Below the pieces are notes generated by a model. It was not told where the DNA came from and made no database searches. It saw nothing but the letters and a program-made list of their open reading frames with translations. Shown in pieces: positions 9,916-20,676 of a stretch of DNA of 64,000 nucleotides (position 1 is the first letter of the stretch; the number at the start of each line of letters is the position of its first letter). This stretch comes from Blastobasis lacticolella. Lineage: Eukaryota > Arthropoda > Insecta > Lepidoptera > Blastobasidae. Position numbers and translations under genes: made by a program. Location: contig LR990053.1 in assembly GCA_905147135.1 (NCBI GenBank), forward strand, positions 12,412,501-12,476,500, in the 5' to 3' direction.

Positions 9916-11458
9916 ATAATTTGTTAATGTTTTATGTTGGTAGTTTGTATGACAAGAATCTCCTTAAGGGCCGGGGTGGACATCGGAATTTTTGTAAATT
10001 GGCCCTTGACTTTGGTATATTAAAACCTTGCATGATAAATATAAAAATGTCATAATTTGTTGAATAAGCGAGCGTAGCGAGCTCGATAGTTTCACAAACT
10101 ACCCCTTCAGAATACTTGCGCGAATAACATAAAATCAGTAAATGGACGATACGACATACGACGACATACGATGTAGACATTTCTGACATCTGGTTTATAA
10201 TAAAATTAACTTCGCAAACAATTAATTAATGAGCGTGCGAGCTCTATTTCTGACATTTTGGCTATAAAGTTTTCACGATTAACTTAAAAACAGTCAAATT
10301 CGAAAATCGTGTGGGCCGAAACGATTTTATTATGAGCCAGGTCCATCTGACCCGTTGAGCAATGAACAGTGTAAGGAGTTTTTTAAATCTTATGATCTCA
10401 CCGATAGTGCTGAATATGTTGTACATGAGATCAAGATTTTTCTCATTTTTGCTATAGGTGCATTTTTACACAATTTCAATGAAGTAATGAGTGAGTGCGC
10501 GTGAGGGGCTCTAAGTTGTTGTTTTTTATTAAAAATGTTAATTATCTCTAAGCGAAAGGGGAACGAAAACGGATTGTATCACTTGATTTCATTTGCATCT
10601 TTGGCGGAGGGGGCCCCGACCCTGGTCTGAAAATCACTAAAGATTTTTTTTTTCCGGGAAATAGTGTTTAACTGAAATTGAGGATAACAGTACGTATTTT
10701 TGCTCACAAACGATTTGGGATCCCGTATCATTGATACGGCTGATACGGCGGTTGTTGCGCCCCTGCCTAGGTTCTCCAACTGGGTGAAGCATGGGATATT
10801 TACAGGTATAGCTCCGTCAACTAAGATTCATTTAGTTAATTTTTGATGATGAGAAATATTCGTGAAATCGTACGGATTTTAACATAACAGTCCTCTGAGA
10901 GTTTAAGCCTTCCCCACATTAGTGGAGGGTTCTGTCTTAAACTCCACTCTCTACTGTTTTTGTTTTATTTATGTTTCATTCATTACACTAAGGTATTTTA
11001 TTAGTTTTATTTAATACAAAAATATGTGTGTGTAGTTACTGAAAAATCTCATAGCAGATAGGTACGATTACCTTTGCGACACTGAAACATGACTGACAGG
11101 CATGACATGAGAAAGCAAACTTATAAAGACAAATATGCTACATTAATTAGAGTTTGCTACATTAATATGCCACAGTAATTTGAATTAGACTACTTTGCTA
11201 TTAGTTAGGTGGTGGTGCACTTTCGAAAAAACTATGAAGGAACCTTTTAAATTAAAATTACAATATTTTTTTGTACAGAACCCTCAAACCAAAAAATACA
11301 AAACGGCTAATTTAGATCTCCTTAATATCCCATTGCGCCTAGTACTATGAACTTGAGTGACCTTTTACAACTGATTTCTAGAGATGCGGTCTTTCGTTTT
11401 CAAAATGTCGATTATCGACATTGAAAAGGTAAAAGTTCGATAGTCATTTTCTCGCTTA
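9916..11458. other. Long non-coding stretch, no gene recognised
   Basis: Only short overlapping frames. A small hairpin cgtatca-t-tgatacg lies at about 10724-10738. Nothing else stands out. Confidence 0.4.
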
Positions 11459-11558
11459 CTATTCCACGCACGAAAAAAATAATTGTACCTATCGTTTTAA
11501 TACGTTTAGCACTCCATCCAGTTCACGGCTTTATACATGTATTATGAAACACCCTGTA
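11459..11558 (-). mobile_element. Half copy of a TA-flanked MITE
   Basis: The end tttagcactccatccagttc-acggctttatacatg-tattatgaaacaccctgta matches the right half of the complete MITE at 27914-28085. The left half is absent. Confidence 0.7.
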
Positions 11559-11942
11559 TATGTAGTATGAGTTTATTACTACAGCTACACACTAGACAAT
11601 GGCCGTTTCTAAGGAGTGTATGAGCTGCGCCGTTGAAGCGTTTAGATTTCTATTCTGAACTACAGAAGTGATTTCGAAAATTATCTTACTAATAGAAATT
11701 ATTATTAAATACTAAATGCGCCGAAAAAATAGTAGATCGCTATGAAAGCGACTTTGTTTCATACTATGTATAAATATAGACTAACGGTCCCCCGCGGTTT
11801 GCAACCACGAGCTCTTCGGATATCTGTGAACATTCAGCAGTGAACTACAGAATCGATTTCGAAAATTATTGCCATTTTAATAATGCCCCGAAAATATAAA
11901 AGATAATCTATTATTATTTCGGAGCATTTATTATTTAATAAT
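11559..11942. repeat. Non-coding repeat arms around the next SINE
   Basis: gaactacagaa-tgatttcgaaaattat occurs twice (about 11657 and 11848). aagcgactttgtttcatact (about 11747-11766) reappears inverted near 12398-12415. The SINE at 11963-12322 therefore sits inside an older inverted-repeat element. Confidence 0.5.
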
Positions 11943-11962
11943 AATTTCTTTTAGTAAAATAA

Positions 11963-12322
11963 TAATAATTATAATAATCACCTTAGCGTTAATGTCCCGG
12001 TTGTGCTCTCGAGGACGAGGGTCCGCCTTGACCATGATCCAGGATTTGGCGATCAGGTAATTACAATGGAGCGACTACCATCTGACCTCCGTGACCCTGC
12101 TACGAGGGGAACCTAACCAGATTGGATCATGGTTACAAATTCAGTTGCCTGAATTTGCAGGTTTCATCACGATGTTTTCCCTCACCGTAAGAGCATCGGT
12201 TAGAATTTAACTAATGTACATAACTCAGAAAAGAGTCATTGGTACATGGCCGCAACGGGATTCGAACCCGGAACCTCTCGATTACGAGTCGAATACTCAA
12301 CCGCCCGGCCACCGACGCTCTT
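11963..12322 (-). mobile_element. Complete tRNA-derived SINE with target-site duplication
   Basis: The minus-strand tRNA-like head (gagcgtcggtggccgggcggttgag, ggttcgaatccc) is at the right end. The body and the cgggacattaacgc-taaggtgat tail are at the left. The flanks AATTTCTTTTAGTAAAATAA (11943-11962) and AATTTCTATTAGTAAAATAA (12323-12342) differ at one base, as expected of a LINE-mediated insertion. Confidence 0.9.
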
Positions 12323-12342
12323 AATTTCTATTAGTAAAATAA

Positions 12343-12786
12343 CTATTATTTATTTATTTATTCAATAATAGTTCTTATTAGTCTATATCTATACATAGTA
12401 TAAAACAAAGTCGCTTCCAATCATCCATCCCTATCTATCTATGTATGTACGCTTAGATCTTTTAAACTACAAAACGGATTTTAATGCGGTTTTCATCAAT
12501 ATTTACAGTGATTCAAGAGGAAGGTTTATACTAAAGAAAAAGAAGGGTAGGTAAGGTTAAAGTAGATGTAGGGTAGAAGTAAATTAGGTACACCTAATTT
12601 ACTTCTACTTCTACAGGGAGGTGTAGGATAGGTGTAGGGTAGGGGTAGGACGCCACGCAACGAACGCGCCGGGCCCACTAGTACTACTTATATAATTCAG
12701 TAGTATCTATGTATACAACATTATAATTAATACCATAGCTTCTTGACAATAGCAGTAACTAAACATAAAAAATCTGAAAAGCTTGA
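12343..12786 (+). repeat. 'aacggattttaatgcgg' repeat with G-rich gtagggtag tract
   Basis: Contains atcttttaaactacaaaacg-gattttaatgcggttttcatc, attcaagaggaaggtttat, a gtaggg-rich stretch (12600-12650) and gaacgcgccgggcccactagt. A similar G-rich tract is at 18540-18640. It ends just downstream of the copy 3 stop codon. Confidence 0.6.
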
Positions 12787-14754
12787 CTATGTTTTCTGGT
12801 CTTTACAGTAGCAATAAAGTTTGAGCTGTGGATTGTGTATGCAGTGACTTTGAGTCCCGTAAAGGTTCAGGCGGCTCGGATATGTTATAAGCGACCACTT
12901 ATCTTTCTTTTTGCGAATAGTAGCTTCAAATTCGCCATCGCCAGGTTTAGTTCTAATTACGATCATAAAATTCCTATGTTCATACTTTTTTCTGCTCTCC
13001 CATGTCATCTCATTCGCGTCTACAATATCGGATAATGTTAGCTGTTCACATTGTGTATGACTTTTCAATATTTCATTCAACACATTTGTCAGTGTCTGTG
13101 CTGCTATTACGATATCTTTATTAGTTGTTGTCATTTTTATATAAGAATGGCAGGTACACCAATGGTCAGCAATTTCAGCCATTCCACATGTACGATTCGG
13201 TGGAATGGGAAGAAACAGACTAATTTCTCGTTGCGCGCTATATCTTTGATTGCTTCTTGATATTATTCTGTCATCTTTCAAATTTTCTAAATCAGCGAGA
13301 TCCGACATCATCGCATGTACATCAAATGGTGTTGTAAGTCGCCGACTATTCAGCTTAAGATTATTGTAGGCTGCTTTGTATTTTTCTCGAAATGATGGTG
13401 GGGTTAATACGAATACAAAAGGTAGTCGCTCTTCAAGGCGACCCTGCTTGGTAGATCGAATGTCACCATATCTCATGCCATGGTCGCTGAGTATAATTAA
13501 TACAGTTTCGTTTAAGTATTCAGATTTTTCCAATCTTTCCAGCAATTCTGCATAATGGGTATCCATGACCATAGGGTAATTAAGATAATCGTGGGTCATG
13601 GTTACTTCCCAAAAAAATCCAAATAGGCGATTAAATTTTAGGACTTTGGTTAGATTTTCAAAATAATCTAATTGTACTTTATAAAAATATTTGTCGTGCA
13701 TACATAACTGATCGGTAAAACCAGGATTTGATAGTTTGAGATTTCGCATTTTCCCTATTTCGCTTAAAAATGTATGAGTGTAGTAATTTGTTGGCGTTCT
13801 CAAAAATCCTGCTTCTTCATAAGTAAACGTACCCATTGGTGAGCTGTCTTCACAAAATGCTGTGTAATATCCAAGGTCTTTGAATAAATTCCAAACAAAT
13901 GGACAGGAATCGTATTGGGAATGTTGGAAAGGGTGACATATTCTTTTTATTTCAGTGGCATTATAACCCATTAGCATGGGAATAATATTTTTGTATGAGT
14001 TGTCACCAACCTTGTTATACCCCATTAATTCTACAGCACCGTTTTTCTCTAAGTATGAAATCATTTTAGGCATTGTTCTGTGCAAATTTAACCTTGAAAC
14101 TGCGTCGATTCCCAATACAACCACGTTGTAAGTTGAATCATTACTCATAGCCGGATTACTGATAGGTTTAATAATTACAAACGAGAAGAATTGAATGTAT
14201 ATATTGACGTTCATATAGGAACATGTCACTTTAACAAATTCGTCTTGAGCTTTAATTACGTCAATGAAGTGAGTACATCTTTTATACTCTACTCGGTGAT
14301 CAACAGATGAATCATATACGTCTGAAACTGATTTTGGTCGATAGAATCCTTTGTAACAGCACTTTAATTTTTGTTTATTAGTTACATTGTAATGTTTCAA
14401 GTTGTCTGTCCAAATATGAGTTTCGTTATTTATCAGCAAGGGATGTTTGGAATCGAGGCAAGTTTTCATATCTCCGGGAAAATACACAAATCGTTTAACT
14501 TCTTTAGACAATGGCTTCATACCTGGTATCGTGCATCCTTTTGTTCGGATAGCGAAACTTTCTTCCTTTAATTCGAAATATTGTGTGTACGACATTGGTG
14601 GTGTAGACTCCTTGATAAAATGGATTATATTAACCAGAAAAAGAAAAATTGCAATACCTAAAAAACATATTAGGTACAAAAATGGGTGTTTTGGGTATGG
14701 TGATGGAGGCTGGTTTTCTATGGGATTTAAAAGCGTGTAACCACTTTCAGGCAT
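12787..14754 (-). CDS. DUF229 family protein, copy 3 (intact)
   Basis: An open frame of 655 residues starts with MPESGYTLLNP. Hydrophobic residues 24-46 form one membrane segment near the N-terminus with no signal-peptidase-like site, so a type II anchor is likely. The outer part has paired cysteines (C74, C99, C132/C133, C160, C178) and many Asn-X-Ser/Thr sites. Probable metal-site motifs of the sulfatase/alkaline-phosphatase fold are GIDAVSR at 215-221, MTHD at 386-389 and SDHG at 423-426. The cysteine-rich tail has HWCTCHS at 531-537 and CYCKD at 648-652. The length is within the 600-700 residues usual for insect DUF229 proteins. It is intronless here and followed by a TAG stop. I know of no defined substrate for the family. 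Of the copies in the window it best keeps all blocks, so it is the likeliest functional reference. Confidence 0.92.
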   Translation of the reverse strand: MPESGYTLLNPIENQPPSPYPKHPFLYLICFLGIAIFLFLVNIIHFIKESTPPMSYTQYFELKEESFAIRTKGCTIPGMKPLSKEVKRFVYFPGDMKTCLDSKHPLLINNETHIWTDNLKHYNVTNKQKLKCCYKGFYRPKSVSDVYDSSVDHRVEYKRCTHFIDVIKAQDEFVKVTCSYMNVNIYIQFFSFVIIKPISNPAMSNDSTYNVVVLGIDAVSRLNLHRTMPKMISYLEKNGAVELMGYNKVGDNSYKNIIPMLMGYNATEIKRICHPFQHSQYDSCPFVWNLFKDLGYYTAFCEDSSPMGTFTYEEAGFLRTPTNYYTHTFLSEIGKMRNLKLSNPGFTDQLCMHDKYFYKVQLDYFENLTKVLKFNRLFGFFWEVTMTHDYLNYPMVMDTHYAELLERLEKSEYLNETVLIILSDHGMRYGDIRSTKQGRLEERLPFVFVLTPPSFREKYKAAYNNLKLNSRRLTTPFDVHAMMSDLADLENLKDDRIISRSNQRYSAQREISLFLPIPPNRTCGMAEIADHWCTCHSYIKMTTTNKDIVIAAQTLTNVLNEILKSHTQCEQLTLSDIVDANEMTWESRKKYEHRNFMIVIRTKPGDGEFEATIRKKKDKWSLITYPSRLNLYGTQSHCIHNPQLKLYCYCKDQKT

Positions 14755-15000
14755 ATTTTATTGATTTAGTATTTACTATTTTTGGGAGCACTAGTCTTCA
14801 TGTTTTAGTTACTTAATATATAGAAAATAAAAATATTTAAATATGATTGATGAATTACTGCTTTCATATAGTCACATGTGAACTATATAAAAGGAGTAAT
14901 TCGATCGTAAAGTTAATTTAAAATTTTCCTCGGTATAAACCGTGAAATATTGTGTTTGCAATTAACTAATCTATGTACTTAATTACAGATATTTTGTCCA
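14755..15000 (-). promoter_or_regulatory. Upstream region of copy 3 with conserved family motif
   Basis: GTGAAATATTGTG (14942-14954) and taactaatctatgtacttaa (14965-14984) match the copy 1 upstream blocks at a similar distance from the ATG. ctatataaaagg (14882-14893) is TATA-like but reads on the opposite strand, so I do not assign it. Confidence 0.45.
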
Positions 15001-15097
15001 TGTGGCCTTGTTTGGACAAATCTGAGCGTTTAACATATATTCACTATTGCACTCCTGATGTATTCGGGCGTTTTCGGCATAGTGATGATCTCACACG

Positions 15098-15267
15098 TAT
15101 GCATGACGCAGCGTTGGTTGGCCTCCTGCAAGGTGGACCGACGACCTTGTAAAGATCGCAGGTACCAGCTGGATGCGAAAGGCACTGGACCGGCCTTTGT
15201 GAAGATCTCGGGGGGAGGCTTATGCCCAACAGTGGGTGTCCTTCGGCTGATATGATGATGATGATCT
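15098..15267 (+). mobile_element. RTE-type LINE 3' end fragment
   Basis: gcagcgttggttggcctcct... encodes, with shifts, the tail VGLLQGGPTTL / RWTDDL...AGTSW seen in the longer copy at 30892-31430. It ends ggctgatatgatgatgatgat. Confidence 0.8.
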
Positions 15268-15727
15268 AACGCTTATTTTGCGTGAGAGTGGTAATATGTT
15301 CCCAAATATTGTATTGTTCCTGCTTTCCCAACATATACATCCTACAGGAAATTTACAAACGTCTCTGAAACTGTTTTTTGTTGTTCGTGACGCTTAACGC
15401 TGGAAGATGCTAGTCCGTTGCAGGTTTGCAGGATAGATAGCTCTTTCCTCTTCCCCTACGATTGCTTTGCACAGAAGGCTGTCGGTTAGGTGAGACCTAT
15501 GGTCAATTCAGAGCTGCTTTTTAGTTTGTTTTAAGAGTCTTTCAGACAGGGAGGTGTTAATATGCGTCAGAGTCTCCTTGGCCTGTCTGCTGTCTTCCAG
15601 AGAGTTGGTTATTTTGCTTGTTGAACAAAAGAAAATCAACGCTTATTGTGAACCTTGTTTTATTGTTATAAGTTAAAATTTAAGGTAAAGACTTATCATT
15701 AGCATATGATTTTACATTGATTACACA
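15268..15727. other. Non-coding stretch, nothing recognised
   Basis: No motif or convincing frame found. Confidence 0.4.
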
Positions 15728-15862
15728 CTAAAGGGAACAATATTTGGAAGTCAGTTATCGGCAACCTTTTATATCCCATTAATTTTACAGCACAGTTTTT
15801 CTCTTAGCATGAAAACAGTTTAAGCATTTAGTTCTGTGCAAGTCTTGAAACAGCGTCGCCAC
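15728..15862 (-). pseudogene. DUF229 gene fragment (relic copy)
   Basis: The segment aagggaacaatatttgga...ctgtgcaagtcttgaaacagcg aligns by eye with 17275-17404 of copy 4. That part covers the residues from SRLNLHRTMPKM to DNSIPNIVPLL. Frame-destroying changes and missing flanks show it is a dead remnant. It lies between copies 3 and 4 in the same orientation as both. Confidence 0.7.
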
Positions 15863-16108
15863 CTAACTACTGCCACTAACCACCACCAATTGTCAAGGTG
15901 AATTTGTACTCTCCAGCATTGTTCAGGCCGAGGCAATGGTGGCTTGAACTTTTTTTACGATATTTCAGTGAAACTATTGGTACTGCTATTTGGTTTTGTC
16001 TCGATGTTTGCCAGCGACGTGGTAGTGTCCGACACTCGGCAGAACAAATGAGTACCGGGTACCTTATACTAAAGGTAAAGAACCATGACAAAAAACTAGA
16101 ATACTTGA
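15863..16108. other. Spacer between the relic and the copy 4 stop codon
   Basis: No further DUF229 similarity seen. Short opposing frames only. Confidence 0.4.
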
Positions 16109-18022
16109 CTATGTTATTTGATCTTTACAGTAGCAATAAAGTTTAAGTTGAGGATTATTAACGCAATGACTTTGTTTCCCGTAAAGATTGAGGCGGCTCG
16201 GATATGTTATGAGTGACCACTTATCTTTCTTTTTGCGAATCGTAGCTTCAAATTCGCCATCGCCAGGTTTAGTTTTAATTACTATCATAAAGTTCCTATG
16301 TTCGTACTTTTTTCCACTCTCCCACGTTATCTCATTCGCATCCACAATTTCGGCTAAACTCAGCTGTTCACATTCTGTATGATTTTTCAGCATTTCATTC
16401 AACAACTCAGTTTGTTTCTGTGCTGCTAACACGATTTCTTTATCAGTAGTAGACATTTTAATATAAGAATGACAGGTACACCAATGGTCAGAAATTTCAG
16501 CCATTTCACATGTACGATTCGGTGGAATTGGAAGAAACAAGCTGATTTCCCGCTGCGCTCCATAGCTTTGCTTACTTCTTGATATTATTCTGTCATCTTC
16601 TATATTTTCTAAATTGGCGAGATCTGATAGCATCGCATGTACGTCAAATGGCGTTGTAAGTCGACGACTATTTAGCTTAAGGTTATTGTAGGCTTCTTTG
16701 TATCTTTTTCGAAATGATGGTGGGGTTAATACAAATACAAAAGGTAGCCGCTCCTCAAGGCGACCCTGTTTGGTGGATCGAACATCACCGTATCTCATGC
16801 CATGGTCGCTGAGTATAATTAATATAGTTTTACTTAAATATTGGGATTTTTCCAATCTTTCTAGTAATTCTGCGTAGTCAGTGTCCATAACCATTGGGTA
16901 ATTAAGATAATCATGGGTCATGGTTACTTCCCAAAAAAATCCAAAGAGACGAATAGGTAAATGGGTAAGGTTTTCAAAGTACTCTAATAGTACTTTATAA
17001 AAATATTTGTTGTGCATACATAACTGAAAGCCAGACCAAGGTCCAGTTCGGTTTGCTGAGCTAATTTTCCATATTTCGTGTATGAATGTATGAATATAGT
17101 ACTCTGTTGGCTTTTGAAAATAAGTGAACGTACCTTCAGGTTGGCAGTCTTCACAAAATGCTACGGAATATCCAATATTCTTGAACATATTCCAAACAAA
17201 TGGACAGGAATCGTGTTTGTAATGCTCATCAAGACATATTCGCTGTATTTCTGTTATGTTATATCCCATTAGCAAGGGAACAATATTTGGAATTGAATTA
17301 TCGGCAACCTTGTTATATCCCATTAATTCTATAGCACCATTTTTCTCTAAGTATGAAATCATTTTAGGCATGGTTCTGTGCAAATTTAGTCTTGAAACAG
17401 AATCGAGTCCTAATACTACAACGTTATATGTAGAATCATCGATCTTAGATTGATTTTTGGTAAATTTAATCATTACAAATAAGAAGAATTGAACATATAT
17501 ACTGATTCCAACATATGAACACGTCACTTTTACAAACTCGTCTTTAGCTTTAATTATGTCAGTGAAATCAATACATCCTTTATACTCTACTTGGGGATCA
17601 ACAGATGAAACTACATTTGGTCGATAGAATCCTTCGTAACAGCATTTAAGTTTTTGTTTATCAGTTACATTGTAGTGTTCCAGGTTGTCTGTCCAAATAT
17701 GAGTTTCGTTATTCATCAGCAAGGGATATTTTGAATTAGGGCAAGTTTTCACATGTCTGGGATAAAATACAAATGGTTTTACTTCTTCTGAAAACGGCTT
17801 CATACCTGGTATCGTGCATCCTTCTGTTCGGATAGCGAAACTTTCTCCATTTGTTTCGTAATGTTGTTTGTACCACATCGGTGATTTAGACTCCTCAATA
17901 AAATCCAAACACAGTAAAATGACAATGCTACAAAAAATGATGAGATACAAAAATTCGTGCCTGAGGTATGATGGTGGAGGCCTCTTCTTTTTTTGACTTT
18001 GAAGCATATAATTTTCAGTCAT
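16109..18022 (-). CDS. DUF229 family protein, copy 4 (intact)
   Basis: 637 residues starting MTENYMLQSQKKKRPPPS. The short basic, proline-rich N-terminus precedes a hydrophobic segment at about 23-41, giving a positive-inside type II topology. Motifs: GLDSVSR at 205-211, MTHD at 368-371, SDHGMRYGD at 405-413, then HWCTCHS and a CYCKDQ end. It differs most from copy 3 at residues 262-335: RICLDEHYKHD replaces RICHPFxHSxYD, AFCEDCQPEGTF gains a cysteine, and IWKISSANRTGPWS replaces the LKLSNPGFTDQ loop. This loop lies between the two metal-site halves and is also altered in copies 1, 2 and 5, so it may shape substrate choice (inference). The stop is TAG, no intron is visible and all reading-frame-critical sites are intact. 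Confidence 0.92.
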   Translation of the reverse strand: MTENYMLQSQKKKRPPPSYLRHEFLYLIIFCSIVILLCLDFIEESKSPMWYKQHYETNGESFAIRTEGCTIPGMKPFSEEVKPFVFYPRHVKTCPNSKYPLLMNNETHIWTDNLEHYNVTDKQKLKCCYEGFYRPNVVSSVDPQVEYKGCIDFTDIIKAKDEFVKVTCSYVGISIYVQFFLFVMIKFTKNQSKIDDSTYNVVVLGLDSVSRLNLHRTMPKMISYLEKNGAIELMGYNKVADNSIPNIVPLLMGYNITEIQRICLDEHYKHDSCPFVWNMFKNIGYSVAFCEDCQPEGTFTYFQKPTEYYIHTFIHEIWKISSANRTGPWSGFQLCMHNKYFYKVLLEYFENLTHLPIRLFGFFWEVTMTHDYLNYPMVMDTDYAELLERLEKSQYLSKTILIILSDHGMRYGDVRSTKQGRLEERLPFVFVLTPPSFRKRYKEAYNNLKLNSRRLTTPFDVHAMLSDLANLENIEDDRIISRSKQSYGAQREISLFLPIPPNRTCEMAEISDHWCTCHSYIKMSTTDKEIVLAAQKQTELLNEMLKNHTECEQLSLAEIVDANEITWESGKKYEHRNFMIVIKTKPGDGEFEATIRKKKDKWSLITYPSRLNLYGKQSHCVNNPQLKLYCYCKDQIT

Positions 18023-18299
18023 GTTTTTATATTTCGTAAATAAGTGTTTATTTTATTTTTAAGTTCTTTTTCCAATGTCACACGGAAACGACATGGAAAG
18101 TGATTGGTACTCTTATGGGTAATCAAACATTTTCAATAGTAATCAAAAGACTGTGTGGTGTGAAATTTATAGTTAAAAACTGGCGTTCATTATAGTGAAT
18201 TATTTCAAAAATGTATTTGTAACATGTAGATGGCACAGGGTCCCCGATAAAATTGTTCACAATTCACACATTGCCAGTAAACCATAAACACTCAAAATA
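18023..18299 (-). promoter_or_regulatory. Upstream region of copy 4
   Basis: GTGAAATTTATAGTTAAAAA at 18160-18179, followed by ctggcgttcattat, matches GTGAAATATTTTGTTAGAAA and ctggcggtaattat upstream of copy 5 (26201-26234). aagttctttttccaatgtcaca (about 18061) also matches gtctttgttccaatggcaca of copy 5. Copies 4 and 5 therefore share more upstream sequence with each other than with copies 1-3. Confidence 0.5.
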
Positions 18300-18400
18300 C
18301 GCGAGTCTGACGTGACCGTGACAGTCAAAACTGCGATGCACATTAACACGACCGCACACGACTCCGTTATAACGCGACTGTTACAACTCGTGAATGCCAC
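18300..18400 (-). repeat. Dispersed repeat (family D)
   Basis: The minus strand reads gtgcatcgcagttttgactg-tcacggtcacgtcagactc. It matches 53670-53790 and the two halves that flank the hAT insertion at 20677-21509. Confidence 0.6.
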
Positions 18401-18689
18401 AAACATTTCTTGGCCGAACCAATCAGTACAAACTCTGCCTAGTGTGACAAGGGTGCTTAAATTACACCTCGGGAGTGCCATAGAATCACAATATTAGCTG
18501 TCATAAAGTAAGTTTGCTGTGTTGCAATTGTGTTCTTGTATCTTTTCTATAAAGGGTAGGGTAGGCGTAGGGTAGGGGTAGGGGCGGGGTAGGAGCAGGG
18601 AAGGGGTAGGACAATACGCGAACGACTTGCTAATGCTATAATTTTGTCAATTTTGAGTTTACTTTACTTAAAATTAATTTTGAGTTATA
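18401..18689. repeat. G-rich gtaggg tract and spacer
   Basis: 18551-18610 is a run of gtagggtagg/ggggtaggg units followed by acaatacgcgaacgac, as in the 'aacggatttt' repeat at 12343-12786 and 52980-53010. Confidence 0.5.
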
Positions 18690-19060
18690 AAACTTTAGTA
18701 TATCGATAAAAACATGTTGAATATTAATAAAAATAGGTGATTATTTGATGGCTGTTTGTCGCATTCTCGTAAAAGGGCGATCTTTAAGGCATTGGCTGGC
18801 TCATATTGTATAGCTGATACTTTGGCCTTACAAATGGACAATATGGAAAAATATATTGGGTTTAGGTCCGGGTAATATAGCCGCCATTGTTGCGAAGAAA
18901 TGAAGCTAGACATTTTATCTTGTAAAAAAAGATGGGTTTTAAGAGCTTTATGCGATGGTGTTGGAGATACTAGGCACTGATCTATTGGCAGTGTGGTTGC
19001 GAAACCATTACCTGAGCTTAAGTTATACTCGCAGAGTCCGAAAACGGTCACCCGTTTTGT
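18690..19060 (-). mobile_element. Tc1/mariner-superfamily transposase C-terminal relic
   Basis: The minus-strand frame holds APSHKALKTHLFLQDKMSSF-like and ISSQQWRLYYPDLNPIYFSI, then AKVSAIQYEPANALK. PSHKA following the second catalytic Asp and the PDLNP signature are hallmarks of Tc1/mariner transposases. The frame is broken and lacks the N-terminus. A sister relic is at 39755-40110. Confidence 0.75.
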
Positions 19061-19249
19061 ATTTTGAGGCTAGTTGAACTTAAGCACCGCAACAATCTCG
19101 CCACTAGATATGTGTATCTTCTAATAACGTTTGCGAAGCGAGGTTGACCGAGGTCTTCGCTTAGTGACGCTGACACTGTTTGAACAGTCTGGGGAGCCGA
19201 TTGGTAGTATCTCATGACGTGTAGGATCTCTATTGTCTTATTTTACTAC
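19061..19249. other. Spacer, nothing recognised
   Basis: No motif found. Confidence 0.4.
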
Positions 19250-19745
19250 TTACGGTTATGAGGACTCCTGTTTTAACATTGGTTCAGTATTATTACATTG
19301 GTTCATTTTATAGTATTATATCGTTATTAAGGGTATCTTTATATTTGGCCCTTCAGGCTCTGATTTCTCATCATTCCTCCCTGGAAAATTAAGTCTATTC
19401 TGTAAAATCAGACTACGTTGTAACTACGTTTTACTAATGTTATGATTCAAATAGAATTTTGTAGTATGTAGGGTTTAACCCTGACTTGTGTTATTACTTA
19501 CGACTATTAGGACTTCTGTTCAAACGTTGGTTTGGGACGTTGATACTTTAATTTTTAATTTTTCATACATTAATAATGGTTTTATGGGTATCTTTGGTTT
19601 TGGCCCTTCAGGCTTTAATGGCTTTCCAATTCATTTTATTATGTTCTGAAAAAGATAGGAATTTGATTTGGATGCGATCATTATTTTAAATGATCTACGA
19701 ATTATGTATTTCTAGACGTACTTGTTTATTCTATTAATTTATTTC
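19250..19745. repeat. Imperfect tandem duplication, unit about 247 bp
   Basis: ttacggttatgaggactcctgtt...attggtt...gggtatctttatatttggcccttcaggct (19251-19360) is echoed by ttacgactattaggacttctgtt...gttggtt...gggtatctttggttttggcccttcaggct (19498-19612). No reading frame is kept in either unit. Confidence 0.65.
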
Positions 19746-20599
19746 CTATTTGGTTTTGAATACGTTGTTTCTATTATAATATTATTCAACATTAATCTTG
19801 GTTTAAATAGTGTTGACAAATTGTTGTGAAGTTGTCATGCAGTGACGTACCATAGATCGGTGCCATGGTGGCGAAAATTTTAGTTCTATTTAAACGAAAA
19901 AGACTGGCTGTGATAAATATGAAATTGATTGTCTGCTTGAAAGAAAAAAAAAAGGCAGACTGATGTCTATGGGGGTCTGAAGTTTGGAGGTGAAAAAAGT
20001 GAAGGTTTTTCACGATTATTATTTTTACTAAATCAGCTTTCGAACAAAACGGTGGACCTAGATCGCCACCAGAAGTTACTGTTATCCATGCAAAATTAAT
20101 GAAATCGATCTCGGACTAAAAATGCACAAAGGCTGCATCTATGAATGGAATTTTATCAAAGTGAATTATGTAATTCTGCTGGACAAAAGTTACGTGTAAG
20201 ACTCTTTTGGACCTACCTATAGTGCTTTATTAGAGTATTTTTTATAAATTCATTGTAGTAGCTAGCTTACCAATGGACTGAATAACCATAACCCACTACC
20301 CTGATTCTTTAGTTAGAGTTCTTTATACAACTGAACCTGACACTGCCCTGCAGTTTTGTTACGTTTCAGACGGTATATGTGATTAAACAAATTATAAGCA
20401 TTTCCCGGATTTAGCTTCGAAATATCGGCTGGTAAACCCAGAAGAAACCCGCGAAATAGTCATAATTGTTTGTATTTACACGTAGTAAACATGATACTTA
20501 GTTAAAGACAGCCAATATTGTAATATAAGTATCTACCGTTGTCACAGAATCTATACTGACTGATTCGGCCCTGAGTCGGACAGTCAGAGACGACTGTCC
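19746..20599. other. Non-coding stretch, nothing recognised
   Basis: AT-rich with no convincing frame. A frame at 19792-20013 has no family features. Confidence 0.4.
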
Positions 20600-20676
20600 G
20601 GAGTCGTTTGCGTAGCAGTAGAGTTCTGTCGCAGTAACGTTCGTCGCAGTGTCGAGCTGTCGCCTACTAAGGCGAC

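Noticed and set aside
14882..14893. TATA box for copy 3
   Set aside because: The sequence ctatataaaagg reads on the strand opposite to the gene, and its spacing differs from the similar words near the other copies.
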